DNA from: Bacillus sp. Marseille-Q1617
Lineage (GTDB): Bacteria > Bacillota > Bacilli > Bacillales > Bacillaceae_B
Length of the DNA: 64,000 nt
NCBI RefSeq assembly: GCF_903645295.1
Contig: NZ_CAHJXM010000003.1
Span: 620,001 to 684,000, forward strand
Direction of reading: 5' to 3'
The position numbers and the translations under genes are program-made. Under the pieces are notes generated by a model. That model was not told the DNA's origin. It worked only from the letters and a program-made list of their open reading frames with translations, and searched no databases. Position 1 is the first letter of the stretch; every line of letters begins with the position of its first letter. Shown piece after piece: positions 17,151 to 25,771 of this stretch.

Positions 17151-18147
17151 CGGACATTCATTAGAGCGAGATGAGATGAGAAGAGCTGCACATGAATTAT
17201 TCAGTGAAGAAACGACTGACAGTCAAATCGCGTGTTTCTTGACACTGTTGAAAATGAAAGGTGAATCGGTGGATGAAATTACAGGCCTGGTCCAGGTGCT
17301 CAGAGAGAAGGCCTTGCCGGTAAGTAACAAAATGTGCGGAGTATTGGATAACTGCGGAACCGGTGGAGACGGTTCAAACAGTTTCAATATCAGTACAACG
17401 AGTGCCTTTGTACTGGCAGGTGCGGGAGTGAAAGTTGCTAAGCACGGAAACAGGAGCATTTCAAGTAGAACGGGCAGTGCCGATGTTCTGGAGCACCTGG
17501 GAGTATCACTGGATTTCAATGCAAATGAAATCAACACCCTTTTGGCAGAATGTAATATCGCATTTCTTTACGCCCCCCATATCCATGCCGGGCTCAAAAG
17601 GATCATGAAAGTCAGAAAGGAGATAAAAATTCCTACGATCTTTAATCTGATCGGTCCTTTAACAAATCCAGTGGAGCTGGAAACTCAGCTGATCGGGGTG
17701 TACAGAAGAGATAAGCTTGAAACGATGGCAGAGGTATTGAATCAACTAGGAAGAAAAAGGGCAATTGTTTTAAACGGTGCGGATCACATGGATGAGGCAT
17801 CTCTTGCAGGAGAAAATCATCTGGTGCTGCTCGATAAAGGCAGAATCACTCCTATTACGGTCAAAGGTGAAGATGTCGGTCTGCCCCATTATCCCAATTC
17901 AATGATTAAAGGGGGAGAAGCAGCTGATAACGCGCTAATTCTTCAAGCGGTCTTAGAAGGAAAAGAAGGGCCTTACCTTGACACCGTTTTATTCAATGCA
18001 GGAATCGCTTTATACGCACATGGAAGTGTATCCACTATAGCAGAAGGAATCAAAGAAGCACGGAAAAGCATAACCTCAGGTAAAGCGAAAGAAATTCTTC
18101 ACTCGCTGATCACGTTCAGTGGGCAAAAGAGAAAGCAGGTGATTTAA
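17122..18147 (+). CDS. trpD: Anthranilate phosphoribosyltransferase
   Basis: Joins anthranilate to phosphoribosyl pyrophosphate. The 341-residue protein has the glycine-rich PRPP loop DNCGTGGDGSNSFNIST (about residues 74-90), KHGNRSISSRTGSADVLE and the later RRDKLETMAEVL region. It starts at GTG 17122, preceded by AAAGGGG, and overlaps the end of trpG by 29 bases. This is longer than the overlaps elsewhere in the operon but still consistent with coupling. The stop is immediately followed by the trpC start. Confidence 0.96.
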   Translation: MKQFLQKLSNGHSLERDEMRRAAHELFSEETTDSQIACFLTLLKMKGESVDEITGLVQVLREKALPVSNKMCGVLDNCGTGGDGSNSFNISTTSAFVLAGAGVKVAKHGNRSISSRTGSADVLEHLGVSLDFNANEINTLLAECNIAFLYAPHIHAGLKRIMKVRKEIKIPTIFNLIGPLTNPVELETQLIGVYRRDKLETMAEVLNQLGRKRAIVLNGADHMDEASLAGENHLVLLDKGRITPITVKGEDVGLPHYPNSMIKGGEAADNALILQAVLEGKEGPYLDTVLFNAGIALYAHGSVSTIAEGIKEARKSITSGKAKEILHSLITFSGQKRKQVI

Positions 18148-18936
18148 GTGGCTGACATTCTTCAAGAAATCATAGATAAGAAAATGAGTGAAGTGAAAGA
18201 ACTGAAAGAACGGGGTTTCAAAACATATAATCAATCATTTAAGCAATCACGCGGTTTATATGACTCTCTAATGAAAGCAGACAGACTACAGGTGATAGCA
18301 GAGATAAAACGGGCTTCGCCATCAAAGGGTGATATCAAAGTGGAGGTGGAACCCGTCGCTCAGGCGAAGGATTATGAACAAGCAGGCGCAGCCGCCATTT
18401 CAGTATTAACGGACACCCCATTCTTCAAAGGAACGATGGATGATCTGGCAGAGGTCAGGAAGCAGGTCAGTCTCCCGATCCTGTGCAAAGATTTCATCAT
18501 AGATCCCATACAAATCGACAGGGCTCATGATGCTGGTGCCAACATCATCCTTCTGATCGTGGCCGCCCTTGATAAAGCAACTCTTCACTCTTTGTTCGAC
18601 TATGCAGGAAATCTGGGGCTTGAAGTATTAGTAGAAGTCCACAATGAAGAAGAAATGAGAATTGCTTTGGATATGGGTGCGAGCATCATCGGAATCAATA
18701 ATCGCAATTTAAAAACGTTTGAAGTCAGTTTGGATGTAACGGAGAACCTGGCAGCCATGATTAAAAATAAAAAAACCGTCCTCATCAGTGAAAGCGGGAT
18801 TAAAAATAAATCTGATTGTGAAAGAGCGGCAAAAGCCGGTGCTCACGGAGTATTGGTCGGAGAGACCTTGATGAGAAGTGAAGACAGTGGAAAGACCCTC
18901 TCCTCCCTTCAAGTGTCAAGGAGCGGAGTGTTATGA
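18148..18936 (+). CDS. trpC: Indole-3-glycerol phosphate synthase
   Basis: Ring closure and decarboxylation of the carboxyphenylamino-deoxyribulose phosphate to indole-3-glycerol phosphate. It is a 262-residue TIM barrel with IAEIKRASPSKGDI, the catalytic lysine in LCKDFIIDPIQI, LVEVHNEEE, IGINNRNLKTF and ISESGI. The GTG start begins directly after the trpD stop, with AGGTG nearby. It overlaps trpF by four bases, so the two activities are separate proteins here rather than the TrpCF fusion of enterobacteria. Confidence 0.96.
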   Translation: MADILQEIIDKKMSEVKELKERGFKTYNQSFKQSRGLYDSLMKADRLQVIAEIKRASPSKGDIKVEVEPVAQAKDYEQAGAAAISVLTDTPFFKGTMDDLAEVRKQVSLPILCKDFIIDPIQIDRAHDAGANIILLIVAALDKATLHSLFDYAGNLGLEVLVEVHNEEEMRIALDMGASIIGINNRNLKTFEVSLDVTENLAAMIKNKKTVLISESGIKNKSDCERAAKAGAHGVLVGETLMRSEDSGKTLSSLQVSRSGVL

Positions 18937-19571
18937 CAAAAGTAAAAGTGTGTGGAATACAAGATTTGAAAGCGGCTCAATGGGCGGTGGATGCAGGAGC
19001 AGACGCTGTGGGATTCATCTTTGCCGAAAGCAGACGAAGAATTTCAGTGGAAAAGGCGGCTGCCATCTCTAATTCAATTCACGAAGGTATTCTTAAAATC
19101 GGTGTATTCGTGAATGCCTCTAAGGAGGAACTGGAAGACATTGTAGAAAAGGTGAAACTCGACTATGTTCAACTGCATGGAGATGAAAGTCCTGCTTTTT
19201 GCAATAGCCTAAACGTTCCTTATATCAAGGCAGTCGCGGTCACGGAAGAGAGAGATTTAAATATCCTGCCGGAATATAGTGGTGAATTCGTGCTTGTCGA
19301 CAGTGGAAAAGGACCGTACAGGGGAGGCAACGGGACCTCTTTCGACTGGGAATATCTTAAAGACTATCAATCCAGTAATCATAAATTGATACTCGCAGGT
19401 GGCTTGAAGAAGGACAACGTAAGAATGGCAGTCAGCATAGCAAAACCTTATATGGTCGACGTTTCAAGCGGAGTGGAAAGCGGCGGTATCAAAGATAAAG
19501 AAAAGATATTGGATTTCATTAATGAAGTAAGAGCCATAAAAACTGATAGTGAAAGCGGGGAGTTACAATGA
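18933..19571 (+). CDS. trpF: Phosphoribosylanthranilate isomerase
   Basis: Amadori rearrangement of phosphoribosylanthranilate. It is a 212-residue TIM barrel. The catalytic cysteine lies in [11 protein letters not shown], the catalytic aspartate in FVLVDSGKG, and the phosphate-binding region is [10 protein letters not shown] and [14 protein letters not shown]. The start overlaps the trpC stop by four bases, and its own stop overlaps the trpB start by four bases. Confidence 0.96.
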   Translation: MTKVKVCGIQDLKAAQWAVDAGADAVGFIFAESRRRISVEKAAAISNSIHEGILKIGVFVNASKEELEDIVEKVKLDYVQLHGDESPAFCNSLNVPYIKAVAVTEERDLNILPEYSGEFVLVDSGKGPYRGGNGTSFDWEYLKDYQSSNHKLILAGGLKKDNVRMAVSIAKPYMVDVSSGVESGGIKDKEKILDFINEVRAIKTDSESGELQ

Positions 19572-20770
19572 TTTATGCACAGCCGAACCAAAAAGGGTTA
19601 TTTGGACAGTTTGGTGGAAAATATGTTCCGGAAACATTAATGAAAGCAGTGAAGGAACTTGAAGCGGCTTATAATGAAGCTTCAAAAGACGACGAATTCC
19701 AGCACAAACTCAGGTACTATCTTAAGGAGTATGTAGGCAGGGAAAATCCTCTTTACTTTGCAGAAAACTTAACGAAAAAAGTCGGCGGGGCAAAATTGTA
19801 TCTGAAAAGGGAAGATCTAAACCATACCGGAGCCCACAAGATCAATAATACAATCGGCCAGGCATTACTTGCCGAACGGATGGGCAAGCGGAAGATAGTA
19901 GCCGAAACAGGGGCGGGTCAACATGGGGTAGCCACTGCTACAGTCTGTGCGCTTTTGAACCTTGAATGTGTCATCTTTATGGGCGAAGAAGATATCAGGA
20001 GGCAGAAATTGAATGTTTTCCGAATGGAACTGCTAGGTGCCAAAGTGGTCAGTGTTACGGCAGGAAGCGCCACATTGAAAGATGCAGTAAACGAAGCCCT
20101 CCGATACTGGGTCGCAAATGTGGAGGATACTCACTATATCATCGGCTCGGTTCTTGGTCCGCATCCGTTCCCTAAAATGGTTCGGGATTTTCAAAGTGTG
20201 ATAGGACATGAAACAAAGAAACAATTTTTTGAAAAAGAAAAATCCCTTCCTCAGGCGATTGTGGCGTGCGTAGGGGGAGGAAGTAACGCAATCGGGATGT
20301 TCCACCCATTCATTGAAGATAAAGATGTTGAATTGTATGGGGTAGAAGCAGCCGGTTCCGGCCTCGATTCAGATAAACATGCGGCAACACTCACGAAAGG
20401 AACTCCGGGGATCCTGCACGGGAGCTTGATGTATCTCCTCCAGGATGACGACGGCCAGATTCAGGAAGCCCATTCCGTCTCTGCCGGCCTCGATTATCCC
20501 GGGGTCGGTCCTGAACACAGCTATTTGAAGGATATTAATAGAGTCCAATATACTTCAATCTCTGACAAAGAAGCATTGGATGCGTTCAAGAAGTTGTCAC
20601 AAACGGAAGGGATCATTCCCGCATTGGAAAGCTCACATGCTGTTGCATATGCGTTGAAACTGGCAAAGGAAATGAAAGCTGACGAATCGGTCGTCATTTG
20701 TCTGTCGGGAAGAGGAGATAAAGACGTGGAACAAGTGAAGGAATTGCTGGGAGGTAATGAGAATGGGTAA
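19568..20770 (+). CDS. trpB: Tryptophan synthase beta subunit
   Basis: Condenses indole with serine in a pyridoxal phosphate reaction. The protein has 400 residues. The cofactor lysine is Lys91 in [11 protein letters not shown], the phosphate loop is [12 protein letters not shown], and [12 protein letters not shown] is the catalytic loop. GGGGAG is placed just before ATG 19568. The start is coupled to the trpF stop, and trpA begins inside the trpB 3' end. Confidence 0.97.
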   Translation: MIYAQPNQKGLFGQFGGKYVPETLMKAVKELEAAYNEASKDDEFQHKLRYYLKEYVGRENPLYFAENLTKKVGGAKLYLKREDLNHTGAHKINNTIGQALLAERMGKRKIVAETGAGQHGVATATVCALLNLECVIFMGEEDIRRQKLNVFRMELLGAKVVSVTAGSATLKDAVNEALRYWVANVEDTHYIIGSVLGPHPFPKMVRDFQSVIGHETKKQFFEKEKSLPQAIVACVGGGSNAIGMFHPFIEDKDVELYGVEAAGSGLDSDKHAATLTKGTPGILHGSLMYLLQDDDGQIQEAHSVSAGLDYPGVGPEHSYLKDINRVQYTSISDKEALDAFKKLSQTEGIIPALESSHAVAYALKLAKEMKADESVVICLSGRGDKDVEQVKELLGGNENG

Positions 20771-21560
20771 GGTGTTCATGGAACAGGCATTTCAATATGA
20801 ATTGGATAAAGGAAATAAATTGTTCATCCCCTATATCATGGCAGGAGATGGAGGGATCGAGAGTTTTATAGATACATTGAAACAACTAGAGGAAGCCGGG
20901 GCGACGGCCATCGAAGTCGGCATCCCCTTCTCAGATCCTGTCGCTGATGGCCCTACAATCCAGAAAGCAGGAATAAGGGCTCTCGAAAAAGGAGTCAATT
21001 TGCAGCAGGTATTGGATGAGCTGGTCCGGAGAAGAGAAGAAATCGGTGTACCATTAGTGTTCATGACGTACATCAATCCGGTTTTTAAATATGGCATCGA
21101 CCGCTTTTTTACTCGATGTGAAGAAGCTGGAGTGGACGGGCTGATTATCCCGGATCTGCCAGTCGAGCACCTTGATCTGATATCCGCGCCTGCAGAGAAA
21201 CATGGGATAGCGATCATCCAGCTTGCCACCTTGACCAGTTCACGTGAACGGATCAGTGAACTTGCAAACCTGACGGAAGGATTTTTGTATGCCGTGACCA
21301 TAAACGGCACGACAGGGGCGAGAAATGCTGTTAATGAAAAGATCGGCGATCATCTGCAAATACTAAAAGAATATAGTAAAGTCCCTGTCCTTGCCGGCTT
21401 TGGTATTTCCACCCCGGAGCATGTAACGGAAATGACCGAGAATTGTGACGGAGTTGTAGTCGGAAGCCGGATCATCGACCTCCTTCAGGAGAACAGGCTC
21501 AGCGAAATAAAAGAATTAATCGATGCCGTAAAAATTAATTCGCTGCAAAGTAAGAGATAG
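20763..21560 (+). CDS. trpA: Tryptophan synthase alpha subunit
   Basis: Cleaves indole-3-glycerol phosphate to indole, which is channelled to TrpB. It has about 265 residues, with [17 protein letters not shown] containing the catalytic aspartate, DGLIIPDLP, and [10 protein letters not shown] and VVGSRI for phosphate binding. ATG 20763 is preferred because GGGAGG lies eight bases upstream; ATG 20757 would be too close and ATG 20778 is possible. It overlaps trpB by eight bases. It is the last gene of the operon. No simple hairpin terminator follows; the dispersed repeat at 21629 may do that job. Confidence 0.96.
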   Translation: MGKVFMEQAFQYELDKGNKLFIPYIMAGDGGIESFIDTLKQLEEAGATAIEVGIPFSDPVADGPTIQKAGIRALEKGVNLQQVLDELVRRREEIGVPLVFMTYINPVFKYGIDRFFTRCEEAGVDGLIIPDLPVEHLDLISAPAEKHGIAIIQLATLTSSRERISELANLTEGFLYAVTINGTTGARNAVNEKIGDHLQILKEYSKVPVLAGFGISTPEHVTEMTENCDGVVVGSRIIDLLQENRLSEIKELIDAVKINSLQSKR

Positions 21561-21628
21561 ACTTAAAAGTCTGTTAATCAATTTGTTAAGGATATGTTAA
21601 AGGTCCTTATGGAGTTTAAGGAGACTCC

Positions 21629-21708
21629 AGCTGTTGATTGGAGTGCAAGACGAAGACTCCTGCGGGAGAAGTGGCCAATGTGAGACCCCGCAGGAGCGCA
21701 GCGACGAG
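21629..21708 (+). repeat. Left half of a dispersed Bacillus intergenic repeat
   Basis: Contains AGCTGTTGATTGGAGTG, ACTCCTGCGGGAGAAG and GTGAGACCCCGCAGGAGCG, a pattern I recognise as a common non-coding repeat of Bacillus and relatives. It breaks off after GCGACGAG, where the insertion sequence begins. The matching right half resumes at 23357. Confidence 0.82.
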
Positions 21709-21821
21709 TTATCATGAACAAAACTAGCTCCTTATTCGTAACTTCGTAGGTTAACTGGGTATATGAAAGTAAGCACAATCAAACCCAATCAGAGCTACAT
21801 TACGAAAGGAGCTAGCTTATT

Positions 21822-22931
21822 ATGAAGAATACCACAAAATTTATTGGTTTAGACGTATCTAAAGAAAAAATTTCAGTTGCCATCGCAGATGTAGGACGTG
21901 AAGCTCCAAGGTACTATGGCATGATTCCTCATACTGCTGAAGCCCTCCGGTCTCTCGTGAAAAAGCTTGGTCAATCTGAAAACCTGTACATGTGTTATGA
22001 AGCTGGACCAACAGGCTATCCACTCTATCGCTTACTGACTTCAATGGGTGTGCATTGTGATATTATTGCGCCATCACTCATTCCTCAAAAGCCTGGGGAG
22101 CGTGTGAAAACAGATAAAAGAGACGCCATCCGACTCGCTCAGCTCTATAGAGCTGGTGAGTTAACAACGATCCATGTGCCTTCAGAAGAAGGTGAAGCAC
22201 TGCGTGATCTGGTTCGCTGCCGTGAAGATGCAAAAGAAGATGAGCTGCGTGCCAGACACCGGCTGACTAAATTCCTGATGCGTCACGAAATCCGGCCACC
22301 CGATGGTGTGAATCGTTGGACAATTAAATACTACAGGTGGCTTGATACACTGAAGTTCGAGTATTCATCTGCGCGTGTTGTATTTCAGGAATACTATCAT
22401 CAACTCAAAGAGCTTCAACAGCGGGTGATTAGACTTGAAGAAGAGATTCGCGAACAGTCCACAAAAAATGTGCACGCACCGATGATCCAGGCTTTTCAAT
22501 CACTACGGGGCATCGCACTGATTACGGCGACCAGCCTTGTCGCAGAAGTAGCGTGTTTCCAACGCTTTCAGACGGCGCCTCAATTTATGGCTTACGCCGG
22601 ATTGATTCCGAGTGAGTACTCAAGTGGTGAACGCAGACACCAGGGGCAAATCACAAAAGCCGGTAACCGACATTTGAGAAAACTGTTAATTGAAGCTGCC
22701 TGGAGTTACCGATATTCACCTGCCGTTAAAGGTGATTTAAAAAAGCGTCAACAAGGAAGTCCGCTTACTGTGAAGGAAATCTCCTGGAAAGCGCAAAACA
22801 GACTCCATAAAAAATATTACCGATTGGTTTCTAAAGGGAAAGAAAAAAATAAAGCCATTACCGCTGTCGCCAGGGAACTAGCTGGGTTTATTTGGGCGAT
22901 TTCGCAAGAAATCAAACCGATTCATCAGTAA
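21822..22931 (+). CDS. IS110-family transposase (DEDD/serine recombinase)
   Basis: A 369-residue transposase. The N-terminal RuvC-like DEDD domain opens with KFIGLDVSKEKISVAIAD, and further acidic residues follow at YEAGPTGYPLYR and TDKRDAIRLAQLYRAGEL. A central helical region joins it to the C-terminal Transposase_20 domain with LRGIALITATSLVAEV, YAGLIPSEYSSGERRHQGQ and ITKAGNRHLRKLL, which contains the catalytic serine region. These enzymes move DNA with a structured guide RNA encoded in the element's non-coding end. AAAGGAG lies about ten bases before the ATG. The gene is full length with no frameshift, so the element may be active. Confidence 0.94.
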   Translation: MKNTTKFIGLDVSKEKISVAIADVGREAPRYYGMIPHTAEALRSLVKKLGQSENLYMCYEAGPTGYPLYRLLTSMGVHCDIIAPSLIPQKPGERVKTDKRDAIRLAQLYRAGELTTIHVPSEEGEALRDLVRCREDAKEDELRARHRLTKFLMRHEIRPPDGVNRWTIKYYRWLDTLKFEYSSARVVFQEYYHQLKELQQRVIRLEEEIREQSTKNVHAPMIQAFQSLRGIALITATSLVAEVACFQRFQTAPQFMAYAGLIPSEYSSGERRHQGQITKAGNRHLRKLLIEAAWSYRYSPAVKGDLKKRQQGSPLTVKEISWKAQNRLHKKYYRLVSKGKEKNKAITAVARELAGFIWAISQEIKPIHQ

Positions 22932-22989
22932 ATCCTTTGTTTCAAGTGATCTAGTGTTCCTTGTATACAGTTTTGCCCAAACGAAACGA

Positions 22990-23200
22990 AGATGAGATGA
23001 GCTTAGGGCTCGAAGGCAAAGATCAACACCGGGAAGGAACATCCACGTGCCTCCTCTGTGCTAGTCTGATTCGTCAGATGAATGCACGTTACGAGTTAGT
23101 GGGAAAGTCCTTCATACGGAAAGATAAAATGTGTGAATCCACGAATATCAGAGTGCTAACCGCAGTCGAACATTTTTGCCTTCGTGCCGTGTGCTTACCT
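22990..23200 (+). ncRNA. Candidate bridge (seek) RNA of the IS110-family element
   Basis: The long non-coding right end folds locally. GAGC-TTAGG-GCTC forms a hairpin at 22999-23011. A stem ACGTGC (23045-23050) with GCACGT (23084-23089) encloses an inner hairpin TCTGA-TTCG-TCAGA, leaving an asymmetric internal loop. GCCTCCTC (23049-23056), in the 5' side of that loop, is exactly complementary to the rejoined target core GAGGAGGC. Further on, ATATCAG (23145-23151) matches the right terminus of the element. A target-binding loop followed by a donor-binding loop is the order known for bridge RNAs. The exact ends are guesses. Confidence 0.55.
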
Positions 23201-23356
23201 TTAGTTTCATCCTAAATGAAAGGAGAAAACCAGTAGGAAACGCACAGTCAAAGCAAAGTTTAAAAGAAGCTGTAGGGGCTTCGCTTCTTAAAGGCGGACA
23301 AAAATAATTCAAAATCGAATGGGGAGCACCTGTATTGACAGTTTTGTTCATATCAG

Positions 23357-23409
23357 GAGGCTCACGGGTCACCCGCGGAAAGCGAAGTCTTGCACGGAAA
23401 TCAACAGCG
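23357..23409 (+). repeat. Right half of the interrupted intergenic repeat
   Basis: GAGGCTCACGGGTCACCCGCGG, then AAAGCGAAGTC and GGAAATCAACAGC, continues the element broken at 21708. The two ends GTTGATT and AATCAAC are inverted relative to each other, as in intact copies. Confidence 0.82.
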
Positions 23410-23541
23410 GTGTTAGGAAGCTGGGACAAATGTAAAGACGCTTTAAAGAAAAGTTAATTTATGGTAAAAATCCTTCTCTATCGTCAAAAAATCGATATGA
23501 TAGAGGTGTATTACAAATGCATCTTATCAGGAGGTCTTTAC

Positions 23542-23715
23542 ATGAAATCAATGAAGAAATGGTTATTAATGCTTTTGACGTCGGTATCAGTAATCGGATT
23601 TGCAGCAGGATGCAGCGGTGAAACGGAAGAAGACACGGGAACAGAAGAACAAATGGAAGAAGAATCGAATACGGATGAAGAGTCAAATACTGGAGAAAGC
23701 AACACTGAAGAATAA
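23542..23715 (+). CDS. Small acidic lipoprotein, 57 residues
   Basis: ATG 23542 follows AGGAGGT at six bases. The first 20 residues form a lipoprotein signal peptide (MKKWLLMLLTSVSVIGFAAG), with the lipobox AAGC and lipidated Cys24. The mature part is only about 33 residues, almost all Glu, Asp, Ser, Thr, Asn and Gly, with a repeated EESNT unit. It should be attached to the outer face of the membrane. No family or function is recognised. The next base run downstream is its own terminator, so it is a single-gene unit placed just after the insertion sequence and repeat. Confidence 0.82.
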   Translation: MKSMKKWLLMLLTSVSVIGFAAGCSGETEEDTGTEEQMEEESNTDEESNTGESNTEE

Positions 23716-23724
23716 AAAGCTGAA

Positions 23725-23753
23725 CGGCCAGTCCTTAGGGGCTGGCTGTTTCT
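23725..23753 (+). terminator. Terminator after the small lipoprotein
   Basis: GGCCAGTCC pairs with GGGGCTGGCT (one G-T pair) around TTA, followed by GTTTCTT. Confidence 0.75.
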
Positions 23754-23881
23754 TACTGTCCGGAGGTTATTGATCATAGGAACTTGTTTCATTCTCATAA
23801 GGGAAAATAAATACTCCATGTTTCTAGGCTTTGATCATCCTTTAATATTAATGAAATTGGCAGATATTTTTGTCACAAAAT

Positions 23882-23927
23882 ATACGTATGGGGGTATGTT
23901 GATTTTTCATCGGCAGGTACATATAAT
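23882..23927 (+). promoter_or_regulatory. Promoter of the CoA-disulfide reductase gene, with a CsoR/CstR-like half site
   Basis: TTGATT (23899-23904), a 17-base spacer and TATAAT (23922-23927) form a strong promoter. Immediately upstream, 23882-23897 reads ATACGTATGGGGGTAT. Its right half GGGGTAT matches the CsoR/CstR operator type and its left half ATAC only partly. The promoter is well supported; the operator is a suggestion, made because CstR controls persulfide genes. Confidence 0.6.
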
Positions 23928-23947
23928 AAAAGTGTGAAGGGAATCAA

Positions 23948-25651
23948 ATGCTGCACTTTGTGAAATGTTTAACAAATTCTTTTATGGAAGAAAGAAGGGG
24001 AATTTCAAATGAAGAAAAAATAGTGATCGTAGGCGGGGTTGCCGGGGGAGCTACAGCGGCAGCAAGACTGCGCCGGTTAAGTGAAGAAGATGAAATTGTT
24101 TTGCTGGAAAAGGGAGAATACATTTCTTTTGCCAATTGTGGTCTCCCTTATTATATCGGAGAGGTAATTACGAACAGAGAAGCTTTATTAGTTCAGACAG
24201 TGGAAGGTATGTCCAAAAAATTTAACCTTGATATTCGCAACTTAAGTGAGGCCGTTGAAATTAATCGGGAACGCAAAACCGTTTCGATCAAAAAAGTTGA
24301 AACCGGTGAGATTTATGAAGAAAGCTACGATACTCTCATACTATCACCTGGGGCACGTCCTATCATTCCTCCACTGGATGGTCTATCTGACGCCGGGAAT
24401 GTTTTTACTCTGCGAAATGTGCCGGATACCGATAAGATTAAAGCATGGGTGGATGAAAAGAAACCACAAGAAGCATTGATTATCGGCGGCGGCTTCATCG
24501 GGCTTGAAATGGCGGAAAATTTACACCATCGAGGTGTCAATGTATCTGTAGTGGAATTAGGGAATCAGGTAATGGCACCAATCGATAGTGAAATGGCTGC
24601 TATTGTACACCGGGAACTGGATAATGAAGGTGTTAAATTATATCTTAACGATGGAGTTAACGCACTTAAAAATGGCGGAAGAACAATCGTGCTTCAGAGC
24701 GGCAAGGAATTAACGAGTGATCTTACCATTTTATCGATAGGTGTCCGACCTGAAAATGAGCTTGCAGAAAGAGCAGGATTAGCATTGGGGGAGCGTGGAG
24801 GTATAGTGGTAAATCAACACTTGCAAACAGATGACCCAACCATCTACGCTATCGGAGATGCGATAGAAGTAAGGGATTTTGTACAGGGAACCCCGGCTAT
24901 GATTCCCCTTACCTGGCCAGCCAATCGCCAGGGACGACTGGCTGCAGATCATATTAATGGAAGAAAGGCTATTTATAAAGGAAGTTTGGGAACCTCGGTT
25001 GCAAAGGTATTTGGCTTGACCGTCGCAGCAACAGGTAATAATGAAAAATTATTAAAACGGCTGGGAGTAAACTATGAAGCGGTACACATCCATCCGAACT
25101 CCAATGCCACCTACTATCCTGGAGGCAGCCAGCTTTCTTTAAAGTTGGTCTTCCAACCTGAGACAGGTGAAATATTCGGTGCCCAGGCTGTGGGGTATAA
25201 ATGGGTAGAGAAACGGATTGATGTCATTGCAACTGCCTTAAAAGGGAAGCTGACAGTATGGGATCTTGCAGATCTCGAATTAGCGTATGCCCCGCCTTAT
25301 TCATCTGCAAAAGACCCTGTAAACATGGCTGGATATGTTGCCGGAAACGTAGTGGATAAGGATTTAAGTCTTGTACATCATGATGAAATCGACGGGGTTA
25401 TCAGAAAGGGCGGAGTGCTTGTAGACGTCAGGGAACCTGAAGAAAGAGAGTTTGGTTTTATAACGGGATCGGTTAACATCCCTTTGGGAGAACTAAGAGA
25501 TCGACTAAGCGAACTTCCTGAACAAGAGCACATTTATGTCAATTGTCAGGTAGGATTGAGAGGATATCTCGCTGTAAAAATATTAACCAACAATGGTTTT
25601 AAAGCAAGTAATTTAAGCGGCGGCTACAAAACATATCTATTAGGAAAGTAA
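23948..25651 (+). CDS. FAD-dependent CoA-disulfide reductase with C-terminal rhodanese domain
   Basis: A 567-residue flavoprotein (from ATG 23948) that reduces CoA disulfide or CoA persulfide with NAD(P)H. The FAD-binding motif is VIVGGVAGGATAAARLRR, the single catalytic cysteine is in FANCGLPYYIG, the NAD(P)H motif is ALIIGGGFIGLEMAENL, and the second FAD motif is TIYAIGDA. The last 100 residues are a rhodanese domain with active-site cysteine in YVNCQVGLRG. Start choice is uncertain. ATG 23948 has GAAGGG seven bases upstream but adds about 20 unusual residues. The family's normal start (MKKKIVIVGG) would be ATG 24009, which has an AAGGGG site but is out of frame by one A in the run at 24015-24020. 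Confidence 0.9.
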   Translation: MLHFVKCLTNSFMEERRGISNEEKIVIVGGVAGGATAAARLRRLSEEDEIVLLEKGEYISFANCGLPYYIGEVITNREALLVQTVEGMSKKFNLDIRNLSEAVEINRERKTVSIKKVETGEIYEESYDTLILSPGARPIIPPLDGLSDAGNVFTLRNVPDTDKIKAWVDEKKPQEALIIGGGFIGLEMAENLHHRGVNVSVVELGNQVMAPIDSEMAAIVHRELDNEGVKLYLNDGVNALKNGGRTIVLQSGKELTSDLTILSIGVRPENELAERAGLALGERGGIVVNQHLQTDDPTIYAIGDAIEVRDFVQGTPAMIPLTWPANRQGRLAADHINGRKAIYKGSLGTSVAKVFGLTVAATGNNEKLLKRLGVNYEAVHIHPNSNATYYPGGSQLSLKLVFQPETGEIFGAQAVGYKWVEKRIDVIATALKGKLTVWDLADLELAYAPPYSSAKDPVNMAGYVAGNVVDKDLSLVHHDEIDGVIRKGGVLVDVREPEEREFGFITGSVNIPLGELRDRLSELPEQEHIYVNCQVGLRGYLAVKILTNNGFKASNLSGGYKTYLLGK

Positions 25652-25654
25652 CAA

Positions 25655-25684
25655 AAAAGGAAGGGTTTAAACCCTTCCATTTTT
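25655..25684 (+). terminator. Terminator after the CoA-disulfide reductase
   Basis: GGAAGGGTTT pairs perfectly with AAACCCTTCC, flanked by A and T runs. Confidence 0.93.
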
Positions 25685-25771
25685 GTTGTTTCATTTGGAA
25701 AATTAAGTTAGTGTTAAAGTGAACATCCAGTTCTAAGGCGTATTTTTTTGGAAAAAAAGGAGGATTTGATA

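Larger units (their letters stand above)
21709..23356 (+). mobile_element. IS110-family (IS1111 subgroup) insertion sequence, about 1648 bases
   Basis: The boundaries come from the interrupted host repeat, which reads GACGAG to the left and GAGGCTCACGG to the right; joined they restore the usual GAGGAGGCTC core. The ends are uncertain by one base because of the shared G. A 12-base subterminal inverted repeat, ATGAACAAAACT (21714-21725) and its complement (23340-23351), sits five bases inside each end, as is typical of the IS1111 subgroup. One transposase gene occupies the centre. The left non-coding end is about 113 bases and the right about 425 bases. No target duplication is seen, as expected for this family. 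Confidence 0.9.

Noticed and set aside
20831..21310. 159-codon reverse frame inside trpA
   Set aside because: Antisense frame of a conserved gene with no start signal.
22961..23429. Frames in the right end of the insertion sequence (84 and 93 codons)
   Set aside because: They overlap the predicted guide RNA, lack ribosome sites, and one runs across the element boundary.
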